Shown here in pieces: positions 24,029 to 33,209 of a DNA stretch of 63,176 nucleotides. How positions within the stretch are numbered: the stretch's first letter is position 1; each line of letters opens with the position of its first letter. The stretch spans positions 1 to 63,176 of the forward strand of contig JAPLWX010000004.1 in assembly GCA_026396415.1 (NCBI GenBank). Direction: 5' to 3'. Under the pieces are notes generated by a model. That model was not told where the DNA came from. It searched no databases and worked only from the letters and a program-made list of their open reading frames with translations. Made by a program: the position numbers and the translations under genes. The stretch comes from Microcaldota archaeon. GTDB lineage: Archaea > Micrarchaeota > Micrarchaeia > Anstonellales > Anstonellaceae.

Positions 24029-26107
24029 CTAGCGCAGGTTGGGCTTGGAACCGCATTCCTCTGACTTTTGCAGCGCTTCTTGCGCCTTGCCCTTATCATG
24101 CCTTTCCTTGTGGATATCGGCAGCCATCTTGTAATTGACAGATGCATGCACAAACTTGCCCATGGCGGCATAGGTTTCCGCCCGCTGGAAATACGCATCT
24201 GCGTTCTTGGAGCTGCAAGCGATTGCAGCCGAGAAGTCCGCCAATGCTGCGCCATATTGCTTTAGGGAATATTGGGCAAGCCCGCGCCCATAATATGCCT
24301 CCGGATTGCCAGGAGCCTCCTTTATTGCCATGGAAAAATTATTCTTCGCTGGCTTGAAGTCCTTCGTCCCAATCAGCGCAAAGCCGCAGCCAATGCAAGC
24401 CTCGGCGTACTGGGCTGCTGAGATGTTCTTATAGGAGTCAGACTGGGGGTCTTTGTAGTCCATGGTAACCTGCGAATATGCACGGTGTGCCTCTTTGTAG
24501 TTCTTTTGCAGGTAATAGCATTTGCCAGCCATCATGGCGGCTTCAATGTTCTCATACATTGCTGCGCTGAAATGCTTCGCAGCGAGGTCGTATCTTTTCA
24601 TCTGGTAAAGCGCGCGCCCGCAGCCCACCTGCGCCTTGGCATTGTAATTCTCGGCATCCAGCGCCTTGAGGTAATAGATTGCAGCCTTGGCGGGCCTGCC
24701 CGCTGACATGAACATCTCCGCGCACTTGATGTATTCATCTACCGCGCGGGTGGAGTATCTTTCTTTGGCAACCTTTTCATAGTCCGCGGCAGCCAAGTCA
24801 TATTTTTTAAGCGCGGCATACGCATCGGCCCTGCTTTCATAGATGGAGTAAATGAGGAAGTTGTCCTTGTCAGCCGCCAATGCCTTGGTAAAATCGCCTA
24901 TCGCTTCGTTGTATTTCCCGATTTTGGCTAGTTCTTTCCCCCGGTTCTCAAACAGTGCGCTGGTAAAGCCTGCGGAATTGGACTTGCCTGCCTCAGCCAG
25001 CTTGATTGCGGCGTTGAAATATTCGATTGCCAGGTCGTGCTTGTTTTGCCTTGAGTACAGGTATGCAAAATCCGACTTGACGCCAATGTTGTTTAGGCTG
25101 AGCTTGTCCGCCCTATGGTAGTCAGCTATGGCAAGGTCGTAGTTCCCAAGGCCCCCATACGCTTCCCCGCGCGAAAGATACACGTCCCATACATTGGGAT
25201 AAGCCTCTATGAACTTGCCAAACTCCTCGACTGCCAGGTTATATTTTTTGTCTGTGGAATACGCTTTTCCGCTGAAAAGATAGGCGATTTTCGGGGAAAA
25301 TGGCAGAAGCACGCCAGCCGTCTTGTATTTATCCTCCACAGCAAAGGATTCGTAATATACAGTGGTGGAGACCTCCATTGTGCGCACGTCCCCGGTTGTT
25401 TCTATGTAGAGGGAGTGCGTCCCGACATTGAGAATTGCGTGCCCTGGAAGATAGACTATGTTAGTCTCGATGCCTAATTTTGCCAGCACATCCGCAATTG
25501 CATACGCGCTGGTATCGCAGTCAATGAACCTGCCGGTGCCCACTGCCTTTATCTCCCCGTCCTTGATGAAGACATCGTAGGAAACGCCAGCGCCCTTCTT
25601 CTTCACATGCCCACCTGCCTTGATGGCCGCAAGGTCGGCAGATGAGAGCTCAAAGATTTTCGTTTCATCAGACATGAACTTGCTGGCTTGCGAAGGGATG
25701 TTGAAGCGGAATTCGGCCTTCCTGTCCTTGTCAAAGGCCTCTGATAAGAATACGGTCTCAGAATAGGTGCAGTTGCTCCAAAAGCAGGATGAGACGTCTT
25801 TCCATATGCTGAGAAAGTCGCGGTTGTCATAATCAGGCGACATGCCAAGCCGGCGCCAATCATCTTTCATTCGCACCAATTTGTTATCGTGGACCAGCGC
25901 GTTATAGCAAGTGCTTACAAAATCCTGGTAATGCCGCTTTATCTCGTTGATTTTTGCCTGCGGAAGCCCGCGCGCCTTGCCTTCTATCTCAATCATTTCG
26001 CAGCCGGCCCATCCGTGCCGCTCAGCCATGAAGCCGCCCTTGCGATGCTGCTCGGGCGCCCCTGTTTGCGCGGGTTGGTAGGCTTGCTTCACCTGGAAAA
26101 GAAGCAT
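24029..26107 (-). CDS. transglutaminase-like domain plus TPR repeats
   Basis: About 690 residues (665 from Met27, the likelier start MAERHGWAG). The region near 190-240 reads FIDCDTSAYAIADVL...LPGHAILNVG, the Cys and His of a transglutaminase/cysteine-protease-like fold. About ten tetratricopeptide repeats follow (for example NYDLAIADYHRA, KYNEAIGDFTKAL, QYGAALADFSAAI). No signal peptide. TPR proteins act as scaffolds; fused to a papain-like domain they may modify or cleave bound partners. The catalytic Asp is not obvious. Unknown partner. Confidence 0.75.
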   Translation of the reverse strand: MLLFQVKQAYQPAQTGAPEQHRKGGFMAERHGWAGCEMIEIEGKARGLPQAKINEIKRHYQDFVSTCYNALVHDNKLVRMKDDWRRLGMSPDYDNRDFLSIWKDVSSCFWSNCTYSETVFLSEAFDKDRKAEFRFNIPSQASKFMSDETKIFELSSADLAAIKAGGHVKKKGAGVSYDVFIKDGEIKAVGTGRFIDCDTSAYAIADVLAKLGIETNIVYLPGHAILNVGTHSLYIETTGDVRTMEVSTTVYYESFAVEDKYKTAGVLLPFSPKIAYLFSGKAYSTDKKYNLAVEEFGKFIEAYPNVWDVYLSRGEAYGGLGNYDLAIADYHRADKLSLNNIGVKSDFAYLYSRQNKHDLAIEYFNAAIKLAEAGKSNSAGFTSALFENRGKELAKIGKYNEAIGDFTKALAADKDNFLIYSIYESRADAYAALKKYDLAAADYEKVAKERYSTRAVDEYIKCAEMFMSAGRPAKAAIYYLKALDAENYNAKAQVGCGRALYQMKRYDLAAKHFSAAMYENIEAAMMAGKCYYLQKNYKEAHRAYSQVTMDYKDPQSDSYKNISAAQYAEACIGCGFALIGTKDFKPAKNNFSMAIKEAPGNPEAYYGRGLAQYSLKQYGAALADFSAAIACSSKNADAYFQRAETYAAMGKFVHASVNYKMAADIHKERHDKGKAQEALQKSEECGSKPNLR

Positions 26108-26115
26108 AAGCCCGC

Positions 26116-26727
26116 CTATCCCAGCCTGCAGCTCTGGTTGAAGCTTTCGTCAATCGTTATTTCCGCGTGGTTCTGGAAGAACTTCGTGGAGGGCGCGCCT
26201 GCGCGCACAATGATGTAGGGCGTTCCGCCAAGCTTTTTTTGCACAGTGTCATATGTGAGGATGCTGCTTCCGTTGGACGCGGAATTCGCGGATATGCAGC
26301 CGTTGTCGTCGCACGCGTACGTTGTGATTGTTTTTGGGCCGAACAGCCTGCCGCCCGCAATGTCCACCCCGCACTGGAACACCAGCCTTGATTGCTCCTG
26401 GGCAGTTCCGCGTGCATCCATGAATATCGAGACGTTGCCTGCGCCAAGCACACGCCCGACAAACGTGTCCATGTCGGATGGCGCGTCGGGAGGGGGCATG
26501 AAGAAAACGACGTATGCCGCAAGCGCGACTGCCGCAGCCGCAAGCAGGGCAAAGCCGGCCTGCCGTTCGCGCTCGGCGAGCTTGATGGAAGGGAAGCCCC
26601 CCGTGCCGGAAGCTGCAGGCAAATCCTTCTTTTCGCCCTTGCCTGATGCAGCTGGGGCGGGCTTGCCAGCCAGCGCCTCTCTTTCAGCCTTGCCGGGGAG
26701 GATGGTTTTCTTGTTTTCCTTTTTCAT
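26116..26727 (-). CDS. single-pass membrane protein with exposed domain
   Basis: 203 residues: a Lys/Pro/Ala-rich cytoplasmic N-terminus (about 58 residues), one helix (GFALLAAAAVALAAYVVFF), and an outside domain with three cysteines (FQCG, YACDDNGC) and a fourth near the end (NQSCRL). The cysteines may form disulfides. It is 15 bp from the next gene in the same direction and likely co-transcribed. No known family. Confidence 0.55.
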   Translation of the reverse strand: MKKENKKTILPGKAEREALAGKPAPAASGKGEKKDLPAASGTGGFPSIKLAERERQAGFALLAAAAVALAAYVVFFMPPPDAPSDMDTFVGRVLGAGNVSIFMDARGTAQEQSRLVFQCGVDIAGGRLFGPKTITTYACDDNGCISANSASNGSSILTYDTVQKKLGGTPYIIVRAGAPSTKFFQNHAEITIDESFNQSCRLG

Positions 26728-26742
26728 TTGAAACCCTCATTT

Positions 26743-28920
26743 TCAGCCAAGCACGTTCGCTATGTCACACATGGGCTTTTCGCCGTAATAGGCTTCGTTG
26801 CCCTTCACTATCGCCTGTTTCGTCACCACGGTCGTGAATGCTGGCACGGCGTTCTCCGCTGCATACTGCAGGTCGAACACCGGAACATCGGGGATGCTGT
26901 CAAGGCATGCCGAGGAGGAAAGGCCGGTCGTCACGGAGTAGGCGGTGTTTGTGGAATTTGCCGTGGAATTCACCGGAAGGAACCGCGTGCATGAATTCCC
27001 GTTTATGTAGTACTTCGCCGATGCCTTGTTGAGCGCCTTGGCCTGCATTGCCACCTGGTCTGCGCAGGCGCGCATGCCGGTGATTGCCGAGCTTGAGGCT
27101 CCGCTCTCCTCCACGATTATTGCCACCCTGCCGGATGCCTGGACGGTTCCCATGAAATCGGTGAATGATGCGAACTTCTCAGTGCTCATCACGATTGAAT
27201 AGAAGCCCACCGAGCCAACGAGAAGCAGGAAGGTGAAGCCAAGCAGCGTGAGCACCCAGCCTGAAATCAGCAGCTTGCTTCGGAAAAAGTGCCTGAAGTG
27301 GTAGAAAACCGCGGCGAAGATTATCACAGCGATTGCAAGGATGGAGAGGTCGACTGCAGCCACCACGAGGGGCGGCACGAACTTTGCAAAGCTCTGCCTC
27401 GTCTTGAAGGAGACAGGCATTATGCTGCTTGCAAGGGACATTGCCCCGTCCACCGTGGCGCGCGAGAATGCGTTCCCAAAGCCAAATACCGATTCCTGCG
27501 CGCTTGCCGAGGCATCGGCATATGTTTTTGCCTGGGATGAGAGGTTGTCGAACTTGCCTGCAAGCGCAATGTACTGCGCCGAAGTCATCGGGGGCGTGAG
27601 CTGCGCCTCGAGCTTGTTCTCCTGCCCGGCAAGCGCGTTGTACGAGTCGATGGATGTCTTTGAAAGCCTGTTCACGCGCCACTGCGCGATGAGCACATTG
27701 TCCCCTGCGCTGTCCTCGGAGTTCTCCGCTTTCATATATGCCGACGTGGAATTGTTCAGCATCCCCGCAAGCGCCCTGCCGGATGTCGCGTATGATGAGA
27801 GCGCCGTGTCGAAGCCCGTGAAGTTGCGCTTGGAAAGCTGCATCTCAAGCTCGTCGCCCCTGGCAATGAAATTGTCGGCGACCGAGACAAAATTTGCGTC
27901 GGAAACAAGCGCCTTTGCCTCCACCGCCTGCGCCTTCAGCCCCCCGTATTGCGCCTTTGCCGCGTCGTACTTGGGGGCGAGCACCAATGCCTGCTCCTCC
28001 CCGGCAAGGTAAGCCGTCCTCTCCTGCGTTGAAATCGCGAGCTTGTCTATCGTGGTGCCAAGCAGGACCAGCGGCGCCACCTTTTCCTCAAGCGCGGCGA
28101 CCTTTGCCCTGCCGGATGTGAGGGATGCATAGTCGAAGTGCGCCTCCGGGCAGATGCCCAGGCAATCGCTGCACGAAGTCGTCTCAGGGAAGCGCAGCTT
28201 GCTCTTCATCACCTCGTCGGCGCCGGCTTTCATGGCAACGAAAGCGTCGTCAATCGAGCCAAGCGAGGCTGCGGCTGTCGATGCCGAGAAAGCGGAGTAT
28301 GCTGCCGAGAACTTTGCATACGCATCGTTGAGCTTGTCTATGCTTTTCTTGTAGGCAAGGATGTCCGTGCCAAGAATGTCGATCATGCAGCCGTCCGAGC
28401 CGGTTATGGTGCAGACAAGCTGGGCGGTCTGCATGCAGGTGGAGAGGTCGTTGCATGGCTTGTAGGAAAGGAAGGTGCCGCCGGTGTAGCACGTCTTTTC
28501 CACAGGCCCGTATCTTGACTTGTAGTTCCTGCTTGCATTGAACGCGTCGGCATACCCCTTGAGCGCCGCCATGTCCGAGGCTGACGGGTAATAGGTGTCC
28601 GTGTAGTATTTTGTGAGAATGGAGCTTATCTGCCCCTTGTCCGAGACTATCAGGTCGTTTTGCACCAGGAGGGTTTCCACGCCGTTGACCTTGACAAGCT
28701 TTGCGGTGCCATTCGCCGATGCAAAGCTCGCGATGGCGACCCCCGACGCGTTCTCGCCCGGGTAAAGGTAGGGCGCCATGGAAAACTCGGCGAACGAGTA
28801 TGAGCAGAGCAGCGCCAGAACGGCAAGCATAACGGAAATGAACCTCATCGCAATTACCCCCTTTGCGCGCATTTTGCGGCAGCCCTTTGCGGCTGCCTTG
28901 GTCGCTGTCATGCGCGGCAT
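26743..28920 (-). CDS. large membrane protein with extracellular helical domain
   Basis: About 725 residues. A TATA box (CATATATAAA, about 28940-28950) places the transcript start near 28918, so the ATG at 28920 or 28911 would be leaderless. An alternative ATG at 28848 with GGGGGT upstream gives a cleaner signal peptide (MRFISVMLAVLALL). The long extracellular part is rich in Ala/Ser helices with two Cys clusters (TCYTGG...KPCNDLSTCM and CSDCLGIC). Two adjacent helices near the end (VDLSILAIAVIIFAAVFYHF; LLISGWVLTLLGFTFLLLVG) flank a short loop, followed by another exposed domain with Cys. Possibly a surface sensor or adhesin. No family recognised. Confidence 0.6.
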   Translation of the reverse strand: MPRMTATKAAAKGCRKMRAKGVIAMRFISVMLAVLALLCSYSFAEFSMAPYLYPGENASGVAIASFASANGTAKLVKVNGVETLLVQNDLIVSDKGQISSILTKYYTDTYYPSASDMAALKGYADAFNASRNYKSRYGPVEKTCYTGGTFLSYKPCNDLSTCMQTAQLVCTITGSDGCMIDILGTDILAYKKSIDKLNDAYAKFSAAYSAFSASTAAASLGSIDDAFVAMKAGADEVMKSKLRFPETTSCSDCLGICPEAHFDYASLTSGRAKVAALEEKVAPLVLLGTTIDKLAISTQERTAYLAGEEQALVLAPKYDAAKAQYGGLKAQAVEAKALVSDANFVSVADNFIARGDELEMQLSKRNFTGFDTALSSYATSGRALAGMLNNSTSAYMKAENSEDSAGDNVLIAQWRVNRLSKTSIDSYNALAGQENKLEAQLTPPMTSAQYIALAGKFDNLSSQAKTYADASASAQESVFGFGNAFSRATVDGAMSLASSIMPVSFKTRQSFAKFVPPLVVAAVDLSILAIAVIIFAAVFYHFRHFFRSKLLISGWVLTLLGFTFLLLVGSVGFYSIVMSTEKFASFTDFMGTVQASGRVAIIVEESGASSSAITGMRACADQVAMQAKALNKASAKYYINGNSCTRFLPVNSTANSTNTAYSVTTGLSSSACLDSIPDVPVFDLQYAAENAVPAFTTVVTKQAIVKGNEAYYGEKPMCDIANVLG

Positions 28921-29009
28921 TCCATTCTGCCCGCCACAGTTTATATATGTTATAGCAACTTGCACGACGCCAAAGGCGGGCCTTGGGCTAATAGGGTTTG
29001 CGCTGCAAG

Positions 29010-29130
29010 GACAAATTTCCAGAGAAATTTGTCTGCATTTGTAAATTATCAAATTTACAAATATAAGGACAAAGCTTCGCAAAGCTTTGTCCGCATTGTA
29101 AATGACATGCCCGCAGGCATAGAATTTACA
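29010..29130. repeat. four consecutive perfect hairpins, two with CGCA loops
   Basis: GACAAATTTC-CAGA-GAAATTTGTC (29010-29033). ATTTGTAAATT-ATC-AATTTACAAAT (29037-29062, one extra A). GGACAAAGCTT-CGCA-AAGCTTTGTCC (29067-29092). Outer TGTAAAT/ATTTACA (29097-29130) around ATGCC-CGCA-GGCAT. The last one has a close relative at 58221-58259. They lie between two minus-strand genes and may end transcription, but four in a row is more than a terminator needs. Confidence 0.85.
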
Positions 29131-29169
29131 TTACTATAAAAAAGGGAAAGAAAAAATATCGGGGACTGG

Positions 29170-29820
29170 CTATTGGGACCTTGTGATGCTCACGATCGAC
29201 TCATAGGGAATCAGCACAATGCCGCCCATTTCCATTGAGTTCAGCTTGATTCCGCCCGTGTCCTTGTCCCCTATCTCAAGTATCTTGCCCCCGACCGAGA
29301 TGTTCTTGCCTTTCTCATCCGGTGTGACAATGGTCACGGTCATCCCAACGTAAACCTTCACCATGGCGCTTACCTTGTCATCGGTTTCCCCGCCTTTGAA
29401 AGTGAATACTGCCTTGTCAAACGTGCTCTCCACATTCTTCACTATCCTTGGCTTCACGCTGCCGTCTTCGTAAAACACGACGACTTGGTCCCCCTTCACT
29501 ATTTTTTGATTGACTTGTATGTTTTTCATATCCCTGCCGTGGTTTCCAAGCACTTTTAGCCCGCCTTTCTTCGGAACAATCTTGAGCGTGGAGTCCCGCG
29601 GCAATTCGGTGAGTATTGGAAGCCTGGCGTTCGTGCTCGGCTGGAAACTTATTTCCACGCCAGCAGGAATGGTGATATTGGTTTTTGAATAAGTCTTCTG
29701 CGACACAGCCACTATGATGCCGACTGCAAGGGGCGCCAGCCCAAGCACTTTCCAAGGCCTGGCCCGGTTATTCTTGTTTAATACGATGGACTTGACGGCT
29801 TTATTCATATAATACCCCAT
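29170..29820 (-). CDS. single-pass membrane protein, exposed beta-rich domains
   Basis: 216 residues with one N-terminal helix (VLGLAPLAVGIIVAVS) and an outside region of short beta-rich modules (VVVFYEDGSVKPRIVKN, GGKILEIGDKDTGGIKL). No cysteine. TTTAAAAATAG is centred about 28 bp upstream of the first ATG, suggesting a leaderless transcript. Function unknown. Confidence 0.55.
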   Translation of the reverse strand: MGYYMNKAVKSIVLNKNNRARPWKVLGLAPLAVGIIVAVSQKTYSKTNITIPAGVEISFQPSTNARLPILTELPRDSTLKIVPKKGGLKVLGNHGRDMKNIQVNQKIVKGDQVVVFYEDGSVKPRIVKNVESTFDKAVFTFKGGETDDKVSAMVKVYVGMTVTIVTPDEKGKNISVGGKILEIGDKDTGGIKLNSMEMGGIVLIPYESIVSITRSQ

Positions 29821-29927
29821 ACATCATTTCTTATAACATCTATTTTTAAACCTTCTGTTTGGCTTCCGCTAAGGAGAGCGAATGGCGGGCGCAACAACGC
29901 TCGCGCTAGGAAAATAAAATCCTGAAA

Positions 29928-29996
29928 TGCGGCTGTTTTGCAGCCGCACCCAGTTAAAAAGAAAAAAGGGGGGACGGGAGCGCAAATGCGCTCCCG
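29928..29996 (-). terminator. double hairpin terminator of the S-layer gene
   Basis: Directly after the S-layer stop the minus strand carries CGGGAGCGC-ATTT-GCGCTCCCG, then a T-rich tract, then TGCGGCTGC-AAAA-CAGCCGCA. A strong transcript end fits a highly expressed gene. Confidence 0.75.
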
Positions 29997-30007
29997 GATT
30001 GATTGGC

Positions 30008-32776
30008 TTACTGCCTCTTCACACCAGCGATGAACTGGTCTGCTGCAGTCATTGTGTCCTGCGCGGTCTGCCCGGCAACCACTATCTTGTTGCCGATTTC
30101 CTTGACCACCACGTTGTCAACGTTGAAGTCAACGTTGGCGTCCTTGAGCGCCTCGGCGGTCACTGTGTTGACCACTGGGCCTCCGACTGTGATGGCCACT
30201 CCGCTCACCGCCTCGCTGTCAAGCATGACCATGCTTGATGTCAGCGTGTAGGGCTGGGACACCTGGACCGATGCTGCGTTGGCAGGGCTGATCACCGCGT
30301 TCACGCCAGTGGAGTCCACTGTGCATGCCGGAGTTCCGCCAATGCCAAGCACTGAGCAGCTTCCAGTTGTTGCGTCGATTGCAGCGACCTTGACGGTCAC
30401 GCCGCCGAACACCTTGCTCTCGCCCACGCCCATCACATACTGGTCAGCTGATGCTGATGCCGAGGATGTGTCTGCGTATGCGAACTGGAAGGTTGGCTCC
30501 GCCACCATCTTCGCCACCATGAGGCTTGCGTCAGATGTTCCCACTGAGAGAACCTTGCTGCCGCGCTCAGTCACGAGGGTTGGCTCGTAGGACGTAATCA
30601 CCCTCATCGGGTAGTCTGCACCGCCGTCAAGTCCCTTGTACCAGACCTGCTGCGTGGATGAGTCCTCTGCCTTGAACCTCACGGACTGGTACGAGGCGTT
30701 CTGGATGAACGGAACGTACGTGTAGACCGCGGTGTTGCTGCTCGTGTCGAGCTTGCCTGCGTCTTCTGCAAGCACGATGTTTCCCTGGGCCGTCCCAAGG
30801 GTAGCCGGCGGGGCTGCTGTCGTGAAGAAGATTCTGCCCTGCGCCGCGCTGTTCGCACCGGCTGTGTCAAACTTTATGTAGCTGGTGTCTGCTGCAGCGT
30901 ACGTAAGCACGTTCCAGTTCCAGCAGTTCCTTCCAGACACCTGGTAGAATACCACTGGGGCGTTCGTTTGGGAGAAGTTCTGGACGAGAGTTGCAACAGA
31001 CTTGTTGGCTAGGGTGCCAATAAATGTGCCAAAAAGCCCAGTGCTTAAGTTGTATGCATTGCTCGGGTCCACTCTTATCTTCTCCAGAAGGTAGCCGTCA
31101 AGCCCGCCGCCTGTGCCTCCGAGGAGCTGCTGGCCGCTCGTCTTTATCTCGATGAGCTTGCCAGTGAAGTACGCGTCCCCGTCGGACGAGTCAGAGCATG
31201 CCTTGTCGCCTGCAGTCGTTGCAATCCTCATTGAGTCGGATGACAGGCCGCTGTATGTCAGGGGCACATAGTCATCGCTCGTGAGGCCAACGCCCTGGTA
31301 GGTCACCTTGAAAGTCGGGGTGCTCTGGAGGAAGTTCACAACGTCCCCGGCCTTTGTCTTGTCTGAGAAGCCGTCGACATTGTAGACCACGATTTCGCGC
31401 AGCGAGTCTGCCTTGGTGGATGATGTGCCACCGCTGTAGTCCTTGTTCTTCCACAGGAGGTCTACCTTGAAGTACTGGTCAACGTCAGTGCCAGACACGA
31501 GGTTGTACCTTGAGCCGCTCTTGAGGGTTATCTCGTCGGTGAACACCGCCATCTCGGCCCACTTTGCATTGAGGGTGAAACCGGGCGCTGTGTTGTAGAC
31601 GTGAATCTTCACCTGGTTGGATGTTCCGCTCTGGGTGAAGGTGTACGTCGTTCCGACTGACACCTGGACTTGGCCGACCACCGCATCATTGGCATCGAGG
31701 ATGTCCAAGATTGCAGGGTGCGTGTTTTCACCACCGGTTGCGACTGAAATGTCCGACAGCCTTACCTTGAAGGTGCCTGCGTCAAGCTCGCCTCCGACAT
31801 TGATGATGCCGTACTTGGCTTCCTTGGCAAGCTTTATCTGTCCGCCTTCAACCACGCTCACGGAACTTGCGTCTGTGGCGGATGGGTCCTTCATTTCGCT
31901 GATGACCCATTCCGAGCCCATGAACTTAATCTTGACGCGGTGCCTGTCGGTCATGTCGTTGCCAGTGCTAGAGCAAGACGTCCAGTCATCAGATGTGTTG
32001 GATGCGAGGCCGCCTGTGCAGACCGGGATGCCGTAGTCATTGCCCGTGAACTTCACGCTGTAGGCCATGGCGCTGTACTTGTTGACGTCTATGCCCCTCA
32101 CGCTCGAAGACGAGTCGTACTGGACTGCGTTCTTGTTTGAGCCTACCCAGAAGCTCTGCTCTTCAGTGTATGAAGAGGATGTCGCCTGGTCGTCGGTCAC
32201 AGCGTAGTCCGCAAACCCGGTGAACTGGCCTGAGCCTATCCTGTAAAGGAGCCTGCCCTTGTCGCCGGTGTCAACAATGCGCAGTGGCGAGGTTGTCACG
32301 CCGCTCGTGTCTGTTGACGCAAATGTCGAGTTGTACATGTCCTCGGACTTGCTGTAGTTGCGGTTTTCAAGCGTCCTGTCGATTGTGTCCGTGATGAGCG
32401 TCTTGAAGGTGTGCGTTCCCGAAACCGTTCCCGGAAGGGTGACTTCGAGGGTTACCTTCTTGCTGCTCTCCACTATCGAGCATGCGCCTGCGCCGCTCAC
32501 GCCGGACCCAACTGTGCAGGTCGGCGTCCCGCTCACTGATGCAGTGAGCGTCGAGCTCTTGTAGGCCTCGTTTGCTATCTTCGCGGCGATGTTGGCTGCT
32601 GCCACACCGTCGGAGATCATAGCCTTTGTGCCGACATAAATCTTCACTGTCGGCTGTCCGCTCTGGTCCACAAGCTGCGTGCTGCCATATGTCACTTCTG
32701 CGGCAACCGCTGCTGCGCCAAAGAGGACAGCTGCGCCGGCAAAGGCCGCTATCTTCTTCACGTTTATTCCTTTCAT
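30008..32776 (-). CDS. S-layer protein (methanococcal type)
   Basis: Main cell-surface lattice protein. 922 residues with a signal peptide (KKIAAFAGAAVLFGAAAVAAEV). The order of short beta-rich domains and the conserved end (GGPVVN...GNKIVVAGQTAQDTMTAADQF) match archaeal S-layer proteins of the Methanococcales type, which also occur in DPANN genomes. Very low Cys and basic-residue content, many Thr/Ser/Asp. Codon choice is biased to C-ending codons, as expected for high expression. GAGGTGAAAAA precedes the ATG. The promoter is enclosed by an inverted repeat. Confidence 0.92.
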   Translation of the reverse strand: MKGINVKKIAAFAGAAVLFGAAAVAAEVTYGSTQLVDQSGQPTVKIYVGTKAMISDGVAAANIAAKIANEAYKSSTLTASVSGTPTCTVGSGVSGAGACSIVESSKKVTLEVTLPGTVSGTHTFKTLITDTIDRTLENRNYSKSEDMYNSTFASTDTSGVTTSPLRIVDTGDKGRLLYRIGSGQFTGFADYAVTDDQATSSSYTEEQSFWVGSNKNAVQYDSSSSVRGIDVNKYSAMAYSVKFTGNDYGIPVCTGGLASNTSDDWTSCSSTGNDMTDRHRVKIKFMGSEWVISEMKDPSATDASSVSVVEGGQIKLAKEAKYGIINVGGELDAGTFKVRLSDISVATGGENTHPAILDILDANDAVVGQVQVSVGTTYTFTQSGTSNQVKIHVYNTAPGFTLNAKWAEMAVFTDEITLKSGSRYNLVSGTDVDQYFKVDLLWKNKDYSGGTSSTKADSLREIVVYNVDGFSDKTKAGDVVNFLQSTPTFKVTYQGVGLTSDDYVPLTYSGLSSDSMRIATTAGDKACSDSSDGDAYFTGKLIEIKTSGQQLLGGTGGGLDGYLLEKIRVDPSNAYNLSTGLFGTFIGTLANKSVATLVQNFSQTNAPVVFYQVSGRNCWNWNVLTYAAADTSYIKFDTAGANSAAQGRIFFTTAAPPATLGTAQGNIVLAEDAGKLDTSSNTAVYTYVPFIQNASYQSVRFKAEDSSTQQVWYKGLDGGADYPMRVITSYEPTLVTERGSKVLSVGTSDASLMVAKMVAEPTFQFAYADTSSASASADQYVMGVGESKVFGGVTVKVAAIDATTGSCSVLGIGGTPACTVDSTGVNAVISPANAASVQVSQPYTLTSSMVMLDSEAVSGVAITVGGPVVNTVTAEALKDANVDFNVDNVVVKEIGNKIVVAGQTAQDTMTAADQFIAGVKRQ

Positions 32777-32788
32777 TTTTTCACCTCA

Positions 32789-32832
32789 AATGTCGTCTTT
32801 CAGGGCATGGTACGATATTTATCGACGACATT
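32789..32832 (-). promoter_or_regulatory. S-layer promoter flanked by an inverted repeat
   Basis: AATGTCGTC (32789-32797) and GACGACATT (32824-32832) are perfect inverted copies that enclose the TATA element GATAAATATC (minus strand, 32814-32823) and the expected start site. This could be an operator bound by a dimer on both sides of the preinitiation complex, or a cruciform. Confidence 0.65.
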
Positions 32833-32833
32833 G

Positions 32834-32975
32834 AATTTTTTGCCCTGTACAATTCATTTTTCATACCCTACCCTCATGGCGCGGGTCAGGCGCCCTTCAC
32901 AGGGAGACGGTATTGGTCTCTTTAGCTAGGTTTATAAATTCTTCTCAGTTCCTTAAAAAAGTTTTTATAAAAAAA
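32834..32975. other. intergenic region with plus-strand TATA-like boxes
   Basis: Contains GTTTATAAATTC (about 32929-32940) and TTTTTATAAAA (32962-32971), and no ORF on either strand that I trust. It separates the S-layer promoter from a small plus-strand ORF. Confidence 0.4.
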
Positions 32976-33203
32976 ATGTTAAGCTTCGTCAATACACGTT
33001 TAAATCAACATCTAACTGACGAAGTTTGGTTGTTCAAAAAGGAAGTATACGATATATCTCCCTTTCCTGCAAGTTCAAACGCACTGAAACAACTTTCCAA
33101 TGCAATGGACTGGAAACCAATTGCTAAAGGCTGCAGACAACAGGTATTCTGCAGAATTTATAATAGCTTGCCCGTCAGGCGATGCACGCCTGAATGCGAA
33201 TAA
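32976..33203 (+). CDS. hypothetical protein, 75 aa
   Basis: ATG at 32976, about 40 bp after GTTTATAAATTC. The product is basic with three cysteines and no known domain. An inverted repeat CTTCGTCA/TGACGAAG covers its first codons, and its last codons form the hairpin CAGGCG-ATGCA-CGCCTG. AT-rich and short, so it may be non-coding; support comes mainly from the promoter-like box. Confidence 0.3.
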   Translation: MLSFVNTRLNQHLTDEVWLFKKEVYDISPFPASSNALKQLSNAMDWKPIAKGCRQQVFCRIYNSLPVRRCTPECE

Positions 33204-33209
33204 GAACAT

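Noticed and set aside
29010-29130. Plain intrinsic terminator
   Set aside because: Four perfect hairpins with recurrent loops exceed what a terminator needs, though one of them may serve as such; kept as a repeat feature instead.
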